Part shown: positions 42,841 through 52,606 of the stretch, one piece after another
How positions within the stretch are numbered: position 1 is the first letter of the stretch
Layout of the letters: every line of letters begins with the position of its first letter
Source of the DNA: JAOACQ01 sp049968515
Lineage (GTDB): Bacteria > Spirochaetota > Brevinematia > Brevinematales > JAOACQ01
Assembly (NCBI GenBank): GCA_049968515.1
Contig: JBMFQR010000002.1
Location: forward strand, 48,244-112,243
Length of the DNA stretch: 64,000 nucleotides
Direction: 5' to 3'
Position numbers and translations under genes: made by a program
Notes under the pieces: generated by a model
Databases searched by the model: none
Seen by the model: the letters and a program-made list of their open reading frames with translations, nothing else
Told to the model about the DNA's origin: nothing

Positions 42841-45195
42841 ATGACAAAAAAGATAATTATTATTTCTCTGATACCAGCCTTCATCTTCTCACTCGAAATA
42901 AAAGGCAGGGTACTTAACAAGGATACACAAAAGCCTATTTCTGATGCAATAATTCTCCTTCATAATTCAAAAGGAGAAATTATTAACACAAGAACGGAGA
43001 AAAATGGTGATTTTGTCCTTAACGACCTTGAGGAAGATAGTTACGAGCTCGAAGTAAAAATATTGGATTTTTTCCCAGAAAAGAGAAGTCTTACTTTAAA
43101 AAAGAGCGAGGGTTTGGTATTTTATCTCTCACCTCTCCCCACAGCTTCTCTTGGAGAAATAGAAGTTAAGGGAGAAAGGGAAAAGACAGGAGCCTCAAAA
43201 ACAACTGTGGACAGAAAAACTTTGCAGAAAGCTGTGGCTTCAATCACAGGTGATCCTGTAGAGGTTGTGAAAAAGATGCCTGGTGTAGAATCAACTGCGA
43301 CTGGAGATTTCGGGACATCCTCAAAGATAAGCATAAGAGGTGGACAGGGCTTTGAAACCATTGGACTATTTGATGGAATACAGATTGACTATTTCTACCA
43401 TAGAGTAATTCCAGACACAATATTCATTGACGACCTTATCGACGAAGTGACAATCTATAAGGGGGTCGCACCTGTTGAATATGGTCAGCTTATGTCCGGG
43501 CTTCTTGATGTAAAGACAATAAAGCCTCCTGTCGGGTTTCACGGGAAGGCTAATTTTGGTTTACTGAACACATATCTAACACTTTATGGTTCCACAGAGG
43601 ATGAAAAATGGCAATGGCTGTGTGGTTTAAGAAGAACTCATTATGACCTCATTTTCAGTCTGTTTCTACAAAAAGCAGATACCGAGATGAAAATTACCAT
43701 TCCTTACTATGTTGATTCTCAGGGAAAACTTATATACAATGGAGAGGATGATAAAGTTTCTGTAACTTATATATATTCTCTTGAACCCGGGCTGATTTCT
43801 AACATTGGAAATACGAATAAAAGTGGGGAAACCAATTCTTTCTATGGAGAAATAAACTATCAGTATTTTATTGGTGGACTGCAGTGGAAACATATTTTTT
43901 CAACTTCTTTCTTTGTTGACCAGCAGTTGTCCGGGGCTTTGAATTATCAAAAGGGACATATGGGAGCTTCTTCAAATGAGTTTTTTAATGAAATCATTGA
44001 TAATAATATTCGCTACAAAATAGCTGCGAACTATTATCCTGTTGAATCCATAGGGCTTAAACTCGGTTTTGAAACCATCTATTATCCAGACCTTATTTAT
44101 TCATACAGAGGAAAAGGACTTTATACCAACATTATTACACAGCAGGCTGAGTTTACGAATTTTTTCGATGAATACACAAGAACAAATTTTCTGGTCATTT
44201 CTGGCTTTTCGGTCTGTGAATTTGAATTGTTTGATAAAAAGATATTCTTTTCACCCGGGATAAGAATCAATTACTTCAATTATTTTGACAAGTTTTCTTA
44301 CGACCCAAGATTCAACCTTGAATATAGGTTTAATGAAGATAACAGGGTATATATTTCTGTTGGTTACCTTTCACAATTTACCACAGAACCTTATGTTCTT
44401 GGACTTCTCACTGACAACAAAGATGATCTAAATATCCCCGGCGTGTGGCATTACGTAGCAGGGGAAAAAAGCAAATTCTTTGATTACTGGGAAATTTCTC
44501 TTGAAGGTTATCTAAAACAGTATGTAAATGTGCTTTCAAGAGTGTCAAATATCTCGCTATGCTTCAAAACAACAGACAACAGGCTGGACATTTATGGGAT
44601 TGAGATTTTAGTTAAGAAAAACCCCTGCGGTGTACCTATTTATGGATGGTTAAGCGGCAGTATTATGAATAAATGGGCTTATGTGAAAGAAGGAGAGGAT
44701 CCAAATAGTTTTAGAGGATTCCAATTTAATGGCGATGACTCTGGCAATATTTCCTCCAGTGTACATACAGCATGGGAATACGCAAATCCTCCTTTAAACG
44801 AATGGTTTAATATCTGGGCATATAAATTTAATCTCACCGCCATCTGGGATTTTTTGAAAAATTGGAGCTTAACCGGTGAGTTTATCTATGAATCGAGAGG
44901 ATATTATACACCTGTGGAAAGTGTTAAAACAATAACCATCGGAACAAACACGATATACATCCCGCAATATGGAAAATACCTTTCAGAAAAGTTGCCGGAT
45001 TATCATCAACTGAACTTAAAGCTTGAATGGAACCCAACAATCTTTGGACTTCCGTGGGGATTTTATATTCAGGTTATCAATCTTTATAACAACAAAGAAG
45101 TCTACTATACTTATAATGAAGATTATTCGGAGAAAAAAGTCATTCACTCTCCCCTCGGGATTTATGGGTTTGGTGGTTTTTGGGTAAAGTGGTAA
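42841..45195 (+). CDS. TonB-dependent receptor with N-terminal carboxypeptidase-regulatory-like domain
   Basis: A 784-residue outer-membrane receptor. A short signal peptide ends near residue 19 (MTKKIIIISLIPAFIFSLE). A CarboxypepD-reg-like domain follows (about 20-95, IKGRVLNKDTQKPISDAIILL, NGDFVLNDLEEDSYELEV), then a TonB-box-like LGEIEVKGERE and a plug domain (KKMPGVESTATGDFGTSSKISIRGG, VAPVEYGQLMSGLLDVKT). The 22-strand barrel runs from about 235 to the end, closing with aromatic GGFWVKW. This architecture is typical of importers for siderophores, vitamins or oligosaccharides; nothing here fixes the ligand. No clear Shine-Dalgarno or 17-spaced promoter is seen upstream, in contrast to its neighbours. 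No ExbB, ExbD or TonB gene is in the window. Confidence 0.88.
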   Translation: MTKKIIIISLIPAFIFSLEIKGRVLNKDTQKPISDAIILLHNSKGEIINTRTEKNGDFVLNDLEEDSYELEVKILDFFPEKRSLTLKKSEGLVFYLSPLPTASLGEIEVKGEREKTGASKTTVDRKTLQKAVASITGDPVEVVKKMPGVESTATGDFGTSSKISIRGGQGFETIGLFDGIQIDYFYHRVIPDTIFIDDLIDEVTIYKGVAPVEYGQLMSGLLDVKTIKPPVGFHGKANFGLLNTYLTLYGSTEDEKWQWLCGLRRTHYDLIFSLFLQKADTEMKITIPYYVDSQGKLIYNGEDDKVSVTYIYSLEPGLISNIGNTNKSGETNSFYGEINYQYFIGGLQWKHIFSTSFFVDQQLSGALNYQKGHMGASSNEFFNEIIDNNIRYKIAANYYPVESIGLKLGFETIYYPDLIYSYRGKGLYTNIITQQAEFTNFFDEYTRTNFLVISGFSVCEFELFDKKIFFSPGIRINYFNYFDKFSYDPRFNLEYRFNEDNRVYISVGYLSQFTTEPYVLGLLTDNKDDLNIPGVWHYVAGEKSKFFDYWEISLEGYLKQYVNVLSRVSNISLCFKTTDNRLDIYGIEILVKKNPCGVPIYGWLSGSIMNKWAYVKEGEDPNSFRGFQFNGDDSGNISSSVHTAWEYANPPLNEWFNIWAYKFNLTAIWDFLKNWSLTGEFIYESRGYYTPVESVKTITIGTNTIYIPQYGKYLSEKLPDYHQLNLKLEWNPTIFGLPWGFYIQVINLYNNKEVYYTYNEDYSEKKVIHSPLGIYGFGGFWVKW

Positions 45196-45209
45196 AAACA
45201 GATAATAGA

Positions 45210-45338
45210 GGTGCTGTCCAAAAGTCGATACAGTCATTCTGAGCAAAGCGAAAAATACGCTATTTTCAATGTTATAAAGATATACTTCACCTCATTCAGA
45301 ATGACAACAAAGAAATCTGCCACTTTTTGGACAGCACC
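45210..45338. repeat. Nested inverted-repeat element, copy 2
   Basis: Inner arms GTCATTCTGA (45233-45242) and TCAGAATGAC (45296-45305) are perfect and flank a core (GCAAAGCGAAAAATACGCTA onward) closely similar to copy 1 at 15788. Here an outer pair encloses it: GGTGCTGTCCAAAAGT (45210-45225) and ACTTTTTGGACAGCACC (45322-45338). The whole 129-base unit can fold as one long stem and lies between the stops of two convergent genes, so it could terminate both. Structure resembles a miniature inverted-repeat element; no transposase is nearby and no target duplication is obvious. Confidence 0.8.
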
Positions 45339-45341
45339 CTT

Positions 45342-48300
45342 TTACTTCTTTATGAAAAATTCCACCCTTCTATTTCTTGACCTATACTCATTTACCTTCT
45401 CTTTTGGCATTCCCGGCTTTATTATCTTATAAGGCCTTGATTCTCCATAGCCAACCGAAGTGAGTATAGACGGATCTATATCATTCTTTACAAGATAATC
45501 ATAAACCGTCTTTGCTCTTTTTTCTGAGAGCTTCTGGTTATACTCCTCTGTACCAACATCATCTGTATGTCCGCTCACTTCAATCTTAAAGTTTTTAGAT
45601 AATCCATATTTCGCAGGATCTGACATTATCTTTCTCAGAATGTATATAATCTTATCGAGAGGTTTTTTATAATCTCCCACAAATGTAGCCTTATCAAAAG
45701 CAAAAAGTATACTTGACACACGTATTCTCAAACCATCTGGAGTTCTTTCGACAAGCACACCAGTAGTAAACTCAGTAATGTTTGAGGAAACATTGCCCAC
45801 CTCATCAACACAAACCAACTCCATAACATAATCCTGAACAGCCTCAACCACATCTTCTTTATCATCACTTACGCCATCCCATTGAATAAGAGTCTTACCC
45901 TTTCCTGCTCCTTTAAATGTCTTAAAGATTGAAATATCCTCTTTCTTCTCAACCTTCTTGTGAATCTTGAGAACCCATTCCTTCACATCCGTAAAATCAT
46001 TCAGATCCAGATTTATAAACATAACATCATCTTCACCATCTCCATCTGGAGTAAATACCTCAGGTGATACAGTCACTTTTGCCTCTGGTGGATTGGAGTC
46101 AAGAATAATATTGCTGATGGTCGAACTGATTAAATTCCCGCTTTTATAGTTGAAACTTACAGTCACACTATAAACCCCCTCCGGTAATCCTTTATTCTTA
46201 TCATCACTCCCATCCCATTCGACTTTCTGCTTCTCTCTCTTCTCAAGTGAAATATTTCTCACTTTTGTGCCTCTCATATCAATTACGGTCAGAACTGCAT
46301 TATCAAGATTTTCCACTGAAGAAACATTTATTTCAAATGCCAATTTTTGCTGCAAAGCCCTTGAAAATTTTAGCATATTAACAGAGACAGAAAGCTTTTC
46401 AAGGCTTCTAACAAGCCTTACATTTTTTATCTCCTTTACTATCCTGTTCTTAGCACTATCTATTCCTTCAATCCTGTAGGTATAAACACCCTCTGGTAAA
46501 TCAGCTCCCTTATTATCCTTACCATCCCAGATTATCTCCTCTGGAATATTTCCTATGAAGCTATAAGTCTTTACAACCTCTCCCTTTGAATTAATAATTG
46601 AGGCATTATAAACATCTGTACTATCACCCTTGACTTTCTGTTTGATTGAAAGGCTATCCTTTCTGCCATCCCCATTTGGAGAGAAAATAAAATCATCCGT
46701 AACAATATCAATCTGTGGTGCAACAGAATCAACTACAATAAGCTTTGGAGTTGAGACAGGTTCATCGCCAAAATCATATTTCACCTTAAGAATATAATTA
46801 TATGTGCCATCATTAACAACTTTGCCTTTATTATCCCTTCCATTCCAGACTATCTTCTCCACATACTGGTTTGTCTTAAAGGTATAAATCACTTCATTGC
46901 CTTTCATTATGTCAAATTCAAAATTAACTATCCCTTTTTTTGTGTCAAGATTTGCCATAAATGTAGCGGTTTTATTTGCCTCGGGATTATCAGGAGAAAT
47001 TGCTATTACATCAGCCTGCACAGAAATCTTTTCAAGTCCAGTTTTCAAAAATATATTCTTCACTTCAAACCTTGATCTATTACCTACATCGTCAATGCTT
47101 TCAACTATATAACTATATTTTCCCTCTGGGAGTGGTTTAAAGTCCTTATCAAGCCCATTCCAGACAAACTCTTTCTCAAAGTCTTTAAGTTTTGCTTTGT
47201 TGTAATAAAATATGTTTCCTACCTCATTCAGTATCTTTGCCTCAATCTGATCGTCATCCCTGCCACTTATTTTATGTGTAAACTTCAATGTATCCTGCTT
47301 CCCATCTCCATTTGGAGAGAATGAAAGATATTCAGGCTCGACAGAAAGCTCTGCCGGTGTTGTGTCAATCTCTATCTTCTTCCTTGAAGAAACAGGATGG
47401 TTTCCACTATCATAGAAAAGCTGAAGTTCATAAGAGTATTCCCCATCTTTAAGAGTAAGCTTATTATCACCTTTGCCATCCCAGAGAATACTTTCTGGAA
47501 GATGGCTTTTACCCTCAAAGGTCTTCACTACAGAATCGCCTTCGCCATATATCTTTAAAAGCCACTTCTCCAGCCCCTTTGCATCAGAGGTCTTTAGATA
47601 GAATACCACACTATCCTTTACACCATCATTATTGGGAGAAAACTTATCAAGAGAAGCAGTAACATCCACCTTTTGATAGGTGGTAACAAGAACTATTCTG
47701 AAATCTTTAATCACAGTTTTGTTGCCAGCTTTATCCTTTGCCATCCAGCCAAGCGTATATTCTCCTTCTGGCAGAAGCTTGTTGTTATCATCCTTACCAT
47801 CCCAGCTAATAATCTCTGGGATACCAGACTTGAATGAAAAAGTCTTTACTACCTTTCCAGACTGATCCTTAACCTCACCAGTAATTTCATCGCCTTCCTG
47901 TATTCCTTTCGATTTAACTTTAAGTAAAAGTTCATCCTTTGCCCCATCGTCGTTTGGCGAAAATATCACATATTCCGGCTTTACATCAATCTCCGGCAAA
48001 ACTGTATCAAGATAAACAGGCAACTTCTCACTCACTGCAGTATTTTTATTTTCATCCCACGCTGTTAATACAGCATAATAAACCCCATCCTTAACCCTGT
48101 TTCCGTTCTCATCCTGTCCATTCCATTCGATATATTCTGGAATATCGACTGATTGTTTTACAGAAATCAACTGCTTTATAAACTTTCCAAAATCAAGGCT
48201 TCTAAGTTTTAGCTTCTCAATACTTTTGTACTCTTTTACCACTTTCCCGCTATCGTCAACTATCTCAAGCTTCCAGCCATCTACAAGCTTGTTGTCCTTT

Positions 48301-49397
48301 ATGTTGAGATTAATTCTTGCAGAATCACATTCTCCATCAAAATTGGGAGAAAAATAACCCTCATTTTCAGGATGAAGTTTTAAAGCTGGCTTTTCCTCAT
48401 CATAATATCCCCATGCTATGTCAAATGTTACAAAATGTGCAAATTCTTCAACATTATTATACCTCTGTGGCTGAAATGCATAAGAAATCCCAATCTCCGT
48501 CGATTCTGCAAGTTTTTCTTTTCCGACTTTAAACTGAAATTCTGTTTTGTTTGTCCCATCAACCTCACTTTTATTGAATCTGAATCTGCCATTCAATCCA
48601 ATACCTAAGGCATATGGTCCTACTCCAGAAAGTCCACTTCCTTCGGGATAAGAAAGAATATAGCCAGCCTTAATGTTGATGAAGTCAAAAAGAATATTTT
48701 CTATTCCAACACCGAGATTGAATCCAAGTGGATAAACCGGTAAGTTTATATCTAAAAGCAACTTCAGTTTATAAAAATCAAACTTTACAGGAAAGAATGA
48801 ACCCCCGGCTCCAATCGTAATTGGTGGAAATGAATCATAATTCGATAAGCTTATCTGCTTTCCGATATTTCTTATAACCACTCCATAAGAATAATCATTA
48901 AAGCCAAAACCAGAAGAGGATGTCTCATTCTTTACAATCGCTCCAAGATCAAGTGCTAGTGACCAGTCAGAGGTAGCCGCAGAGCCATAAAGGAATTTTA
49001 ACCCGGCCCCCACAAATAGATTTTCTGTAATGGGTTTTGCTAAAGACAACTCTCCTCCCATCAATGATCCGAGAGGATTATTACCAGCATTACCGGTATA
49101 AAGAGCGTTGAAAGAAAGCACTCCAAAGTCAAATGGATAGCTTATTCCAAGAAGCCCTATTGCCGTCCTGCTACCAAGCCCCCCAACTGTAAGAGAGTTT
49201 TCAAGCCTTCTGACATCAGCCTGACTTGCAGGATTAAAGAAAACTCCATCAAGACTATAAAGCTCAGAAATACCGGTATACCCTCTGGCTACTTCTTTTG
49301 TGCCATTGCCGGTATAAACCGATTGGGAACCGTCTATAGCCTCAGAAAAACCATTCACCCACAAAGCAACCATTAAAATCACAAAAAATTTTTTCAC
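45342..49397 (-). CDS. Fusion of PorV-like barrel, eight FlgD-Ig-type repeats and OmpA domain
   Basis: A 1351-residue envelope protein. Start GTG at 49397 after GGAGGTAAAAA, giving a signal peptide (MKKFFVILMVALWVNGFSEA). Residues about 25-320 form a PorV/UPF0164-like barrel (TKEVARGYTGISELYSLDGVFFNPASQADVRR, then Gly- and aromatic-rich strands). Eight tandem Ig-like units follow (about 335-1190), each opening with FSPNGDG-type Asp/Asn-rich loops, likely calcium-binding, and closing with a W-D/N-G-x-D...G-x-Y strand. The C-terminal OmpA domain (about 1210-1351) has IEVSGHTDDVGTEEYNQKLSEKRA and NRRVEFFI, expected to bind peptidoglycan. So one chain joins an outer-membrane barrel to the cell wall through an Ig stalk. 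The two last repeats lack the canonical loop in one case (VNMLKFSRALQQ). Function is not established. Confidence 0.85.
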   Translation of the reverse strand: MKKFFVILMVALWVNGFSEAIDGSQSVYTGNGTKEVARGYTGISELYSLDGVFFNPASQADVRRLENSLTVGGLGSRTAIGLLGISYPFDFGVLSFNALYTGNAGNNPLGSLMGGELSLAKPITENLFVGAGLKFLYGSAATSDWSLALDLGAIVKNETSSSGFGFNDYSYGVVIRNIGKQISLSNYDSFPPITIGAGGSFFPVKFDFYKLKLLLDINLPVYPLGFNLGVGIENILFDFINIKAGYILSYPEGSGLSGVGPYALGIGLNGRFRFNKSEVDGTNKTEFQFKVGKEKLAESTEIGISYAFQPQRYNNVEEFAHFVTFDIAWGYYDEEKPALKLHPENEGYFSPNFDGECDSARINLNIKDNKLVDGWKLEIVDDSGKVVKEYKSIEKLKLRSLDFGKFIKQLISVKQSVDIPEYIEWNGQDENGNRVKDGVYYAVLTAWDENKNTAVSEKLPVYLDTVLPEIDVKPEYVIFSPNDDGAKDELLLKVKSKGIQEGDEITGEVKDQSGKVVKTFSFKSGIPEIISWDGKDDNNKLLPEGEYTLGWMAKDKAGNKTVIKDFRIVLVTTYQKVDVTASLDKFSPNNDGVKDSVVFYLKTSDAKGLEKWLLKIYGEGDSVVKTFEGKSHLPESILWDGKGDNKLTLKDGEYSYELQLFYDSGNHPVSSRKKIEIDTTPAELSVEPEYLSFSPNGDGKQDTLKFTHKISGRDDDQIEAKILNEVGNIFYYNKAKLKDFEKEFVWNGLDKDFKPLPEGKYSYIVESIDDVGNRSRFEVKNIFLKTGLEKISVQADVIAISPDNPEANKTATFMANLDTKKGIVNFEFDIMKGNEVIYTFKTNQYVEKIVWNGRDNKGKVVNDGTYNYILKVKYDFGDEPVSTPKLIVVDSVAPQIDIVTDDFIFSPNGDGRKDSLSIKQKVKGDSTDVYNASIINSKGEVVKTYSFIGNIPEEIIWDGKDNKGADLPEGVYTYRIEGIDSAKNRIVKEIKNVRLVRSLEKLSVSVNMLKFSRALQQKLAFEINVSSVENLDNAVLTVIDMRGTKVRNISLEKREKQKVEWDGSDDKNKGLPEGVYSVTVSFNYKSGNLISSTISNIILDSNPPEAKVTVSPEVFTPDGDGEDDVMFINLDLNDFTDVKEWVLKIHKKVEKKEDISIFKTFKGAGKGKTLIQWDGVSDDKEDVVEAVQDYVMELVCVDEVGNVSSNITEFTTGVLVERTPDGLRIRVSSILFAFDKATFVGDYKKPLDKIIYILRKIMSDPAKYGLSKNFKIEVSGHTDDVGTEEYNQKLSEKRAKTVYDYLVKNDIDPSILTSVGYGESRPYKIIKPGMPKEKVNEYRSRNRRVEFFIKK

Positions 49398-49477
49398 TTT
49401 TTACCTCCACAATTAATAATTTTTCTATATTTTATAAAGAAAGGAAATTTAATTCAAATTTTATCCCTGATTCTTTT

Positions 49478-49506
49478 TGATTTTCAGGTCAACAAGTTTT
49501 ATAATT
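49478..49506 (+). promoter_or_regulatory. Promoter of ileS
   Basis: TTGATT (49478-49483), a 17-base spacer and a perfect TATAAT (49501-49506), 26 bases before the start. The leader is too short for a T-box. Confidence 0.65.
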
Positions 49507-49532
49507 ATATGAATCTTTTTTAGAGGGTTATT

Positions 49533-52307
49533 ATGGACTACAGTAAAACTGTAAATTTACCAAAGACAGAATTTTCGATGAAAGCAAATCTGGTACAGAA
49601 AGAACCGGAAATGGTGAAAAAGTGGGAAAGCATGCACCTTTATGAAAAACAGCTTGAAAAGAGGAAAAACTCTCCATTATTCATTCTGCATGATGGACCT
49701 CCATATGCAAATGGAGAGATACATTGCGGTACAGCCTTAAATAAAGTCTTAAAAGACATTCTGAATAAATATAAGTTTCTGAAGGGCTACAAAGCTCCTT
49801 ATGTTCCGGGATGGGACTGCCATGGCTTACCAATTGAATTGAAGGTTGTTGAAAGTCTTGGAAAAAAATCACACGAAATATCCCCTGTAGAACTGAGAGA
49901 ACATTGCAGAAAATATGCTGAAAAATATGTAAAAATCCAGATGGAAGCATTTAAAAGGCTTGGCGTAATTGGAGATTTCAACAACCCCTATCTCACAATG
50001 TCAAAGGATTATGAAATTGCAATAGTTGAAGCTTTTGGTAAGCTTGTGGAAAATGGATATATCTACAGAGGTTTAAAGCCAATCTACTGGTGTATTTCCT
50101 GTAAAACTTCTCTTGCGGAAGCAGAGATTGAGTACCATGACCATTCTTCACCCTCAATATACGTAAAATTTCCTGTAATAAAGCATAATATTGAAAAGCT
50201 AAAAGGTAAAAATCTCTTTGTGTTAATATGGACCACAACTCCCTGGACACTTCCTGCAAATACCGGCTTATCATTTCACCCAGAAGAAAGCTATGTTGCT
50301 GTAAAGGTAAATGACGAATATCTTATAGTTGCAGAAAAGCTACTTAACTCCGTTGTAAGCATCAAGCATATTACTGATGCAGAATTTATATCTCTCTCAA
50401 GAGCTGACCTCGATGGTATGAAAGTCAATCATCCATGGCTTGATAGGGAAAGTAAGATAGTTTACGGATTACATGTGACAATGGATACAGGTACTGGTAT
50501 AGTTCATACTGCGCCCGGACATGGCATTGAAGATTACATAATAGGACTTGAATATGGTTTGCCACAGATTTCCCCTGTAGAAGATGATGGACGGTTTGAA
50601 AAAGATCTTGAACACTTTGGTGGTATGAATGTATTTGAAGCGAATGAAAAGATAGTGGATTTTTTGAAGGAAAAGGGGCTTTTATATGAAAGAGAGGATA
50701 TTTCTCACAGCTATCCTCATTGCTGGAGATGTAAGAATCCTATAATCTTCAGGTCGAAACCACAATGGTTTTTTAAGGTTTCAGACCAATCACTCTCCCA
50801 GCTTGCATTAAAGTATCTCGAAGAGATAAAATGGGTGCCAGAATGGGGTAAGTTAAGGATAAAAAATATGCTTGAAGATAGACCTGATTGGTGTCTTTCA
50901 AGGCAAAGGCACTGGGGAGTACCTATAGTGGCTTTTTATTGTGAGGAATGCAACCAACCTTTGCTTGAGAAAAAGGTTATCGACCATGTGACTGAAATAA
51001 TGAGAAAAGAAGATGGAATAAACGTATGGTATGAAAAAACAGCAAAAGAACTATTACCACCCGGAACAAAGTGCAAGAAATGTGGCGGCACAAATTTCAG
51101 GAAGGAGACAGACATTCTTGATGTATGGTTTGACTCAGGTGTTTCACATTATGCTGTTCTGGATAAGAGAGAAGAGTTGAGAAGTCCGGCAGATGTATAC
51201 CTTGAAGGGAATGACCAGTATAGAGGCTGGTTTCAATCATCACTCTGGCCTTCACTTGCCATAAAAAGGAATGCACCATATAAGACAATCATTACTCACG
51301 GATGGGTGCTCGATGAGGAAGGCAGGCAGATGCACAAAAGCCTCGGAAATACTGTCGCACCGAAGGAGATTTATGATAAATACGGGGCTGATATATTCAG
51401 AATATGGGTTGTATCAGAGGATTATAGGGATGACTTAAGAATTGGTGAACATATGATAGCAAAATGTGTCGATATGTACAGAAAGATAAGAAATACTTTC
51501 AGATATTTACTTGGTAATCTTAGCGGTTTCGATAAATCAAAGGAAATTCAGTATGAAAATCTTCTACCTGTTGATAAATTTATGCTCGCTAAGTTTTATA
51601 AACTTTCAAAAAATGTGGAAAGGTTTTATGAAAACTACGAGTTTTACAGGGCGTTCAGGGATATATACAACTTCTGTTCGGTTGATTTAAGCTCCTTTTA
51701 CTTTGATATTCTGAAAGACAGGCTGTATATTTATCCAGTTTCTTCAAGGGAAAGGCTTTCAGCCCAGAGCGTTCTCTACTATCTGCTTGAGGGAATGATG
51801 ATAATGCTCTCTCCCATTCTATCCTTTACAATGGAAGAGGTTTATGACACATTTTTCGGAAAGGATGGAAGTGTTCATTTGCTCGACTGGATAGCCCCAT
51901 TAGAAAAATGGAATAACACAAAAATATTTGAGGACTTCTCTTTGATTATGGAAATAAGAGAGGATGCACTTAAAGCGATTGAAAAACTTAGAAGTGGTAA
52001 TAGCGGCAATGAAGGTATTGGAAGCAGTCTTGAAGCAAAGATAATTATTTCTTCAAAAGATGAAAAGGTAAAAAGAATACTGAAAGATTACTCTGAATTT
52101 TTAAGATATATATTCATTGTCTCCGGGGTTGAAATTGTCGATAAAATCGAAAACCCGGATATTGAAAACGAAAGATGGAGTGTTTCATCAAGAATTGCAG
52201 ATGGAAAGAAATGTGCAAGGTGCTGGAATTATTCGGTTGAAGTAGGAAAATTTGAGGATCATCCCGAACTCTGTGAAAGATGCTATCCAGTAGTGAAGTC
52301 TCAATAA
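49533..52307 (+). CDS. ileS: Isoleucyl-tRNA synthetase
   Basis: Charges tRNA-Ile with isoleucine, with hydrolytic editing of valine. At 924 residues it is a bacterial-type IleRS. The Rossmann core opens LHDGPPYANGEIHCGTALNKVLKDI; the HIGH box reads HCGT (His64-Thr67), a variant with Cys and Thr. The CP1 editing domain includes IWTTTPWTLPANTGL and GTGIVHTAPGHG. The KMSKS loop reads MHKSLGN (about 600). Zinc sites are CWRCKNP, CEEC/CKKC and a C-terminal CARCWNYS...CERC. AGAGGG lies upstream of the ATG. It is followed by two tRNA genes, neither of which is tRNA-Ile. The HxGT and MHKS variants are found in other bacterial IleRS proteins and do not suggest loss of function. Confidence 0.96.
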   Translation: MDYSKTVNLPKTEFSMKANLVQKEPEMVKKWESMHLYEKQLEKRKNSPLFILHDGPPYANGEIHCGTALNKVLKDILNKYKFLKGYKAPYVPGWDCHGLPIELKVVESLGKKSHEISPVELREHCRKYAEKYVKIQMEAFKRLGVIGDFNNPYLTMSKDYEIAIVEAFGKLVENGYIYRGLKPIYWCISCKTSLAEAEIEYHDHSSPSIYVKFPVIKHNIEKLKGKNLFVLIWTTTPWTLPANTGLSFHPEESYVAVKVNDEYLIVAEKLLNSVVSIKHITDAEFISLSRADLDGMKVNHPWLDRESKIVYGLHVTMDTGTGIVHTAPGHGIEDYIIGLEYGLPQISPVEDDGRFEKDLEHFGGMNVFEANEKIVDFLKEKGLLYEREDISHSYPHCWRCKNPIIFRSKPQWFFKVSDQSLSQLALKYLEEIKWVPEWGKLRIKNMLEDRPDWCLSRQRHWGVPIVAFYCEECNQPLLEKKVIDHVTEIMRKEDGINVWYEKTAKELLPPGTKCKKCGGTNFRKETDILDVWFDSGVSHYAVLDKREELRSPADVYLEGNDQYRGWFQSSLWPSLAIKRNAPYKTIITHGWVLDEEGRQMHKSLGNTVAPKEIYDKYGADIFRIWVVSEDYRDDLRIGEHMIAKCVDMYRKIRNTFRYLLGNLSGFDKSKEIQYENLLPVDKFMLAKFYKLSKNVERFYENYEFYRAFRDIYNFCSVDLSSFYFDILKDRLYIYPVSSRERLSAQSVLYYLLEGMMIMLSPILSFTMEEVYDTFFGKDGSVHLLDWIAPLEKWNNTKIFEDFSLIMEIREDALKAIEKLRSGNSGNEGIGSSLEAKIIISSKDEKVKRILKDYSEFLRYIFIVSGVEIVDKIENPDIENERWSVSSRIADGKKCARCWNYSVEVGKFEDHPELCERCYPVVKSQ

Positions 52308-52333
52308 CTCTAAAGACTTATTTTATCCTAAAT

Positions 52334-52362
52334 TTGACTTTCAGCTAAATTTTTATTAAAAT
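52334..52362 (+). promoter_or_regulatory. Promoter of the tRNA-Thr gene
   Basis: TTGACT (52334-52339), a 17-base spacer and TAAAAT (52357-52362). The predicted start near 52369 is about 9 bases before the mature tRNA end. Confidence 0.6.
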
Positions 52363-52377
52363 ATTATGCTGTTTTTT

Positions 52378-52450
52378 GCCAACTTAGCTCAACTGGCAGA
52401 GCAACTGACTTGTAATCAGTAGGTTGAGGGTTCAAGTCCCTCAGTTGGCT
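52378..52450 (+). tRNA. tRNA-Thr, anticodon TGT
   Basis: A complete cloverleaf of 73 bases: acceptor GCCAACT with AGTTGGC and discriminator T, D arm GCTC...GAGC, anticodon stem ACTGA/TCAGT around loop CTTGTAA (anticodon TGT, reads ACA and other ACN codons by wobble), T arm GAGGG TTCAAGT CCCTC. The 3' CCA is not encoded. Confidence 0.95.
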
Positions 52451-52461
52451 AATATTAGATT

Positions 52462-52489
52462 TCAGGGCGATAGCTTTTCATCACCCTGA
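52462..52489. repeat. Hairpin between the two tRNA genes
   Basis: TCAGGG (52462-52467) pairs with CCCTGA (52484-52489), extended inward by GA/TC after one mismatch. It sits in the 55-base spacer between tRNA-Thr and tRNA-Ser and may be a processing or termination signal; no T run follows on the plus strand. Confidence 0.4.
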
Positions 52490-52505
52490 GAAAATAATAT
52501 CCCAT

Positions 52506-52590
52506 GGAGGGGTGGCCGAGTGGTCGAAGGCGGCGGTCTTGAAAACCGTTAAGCAGCAATGCTTCGGGGGTTCGAATCCCTCCCCCTCCG
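52506..52590 (+). tRNA. tRNA-Ser, anticodon TGA
   Basis: A complete class II cloverleaf of 85 bases: acceptor GGAGGGG with CCCCTCC and discriminator G, anticodon stem GCGGT/ACCGT around loop CTTGAAA (anticodon TGA), a long variable arm (AAGCAGCAATGCTTC) and T loop TTCGAAT. The long variable arm and discriminator G fit serine. The 3' CCA is not encoded. Confidence 0.95.
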
Positions 52591-52606
52591 AGACAAAAGG
52601 TAAAAG

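Noticed and set aside
45210..45338. Insertion sequence
   Set aside because: The element is 129 bases with inverted arms but no transposase frame and no evident target-site duplication, so it is listed as a repeat only.
49398..49532. T-box leader before ileS
   Set aside because: The predicted promoter leaves only about 20 bases of leader, too short for a T-box, and no T-box sequence is seen.
49533..52307. HIGH and KMSKS boxes of IleRS reading HCGT and MHKS as evidence of an inactive paralogue
   Set aside because: HxGT and MHKS variants occur in bacterial IleRS proteins, and all zinc sites and the editing domain are present.
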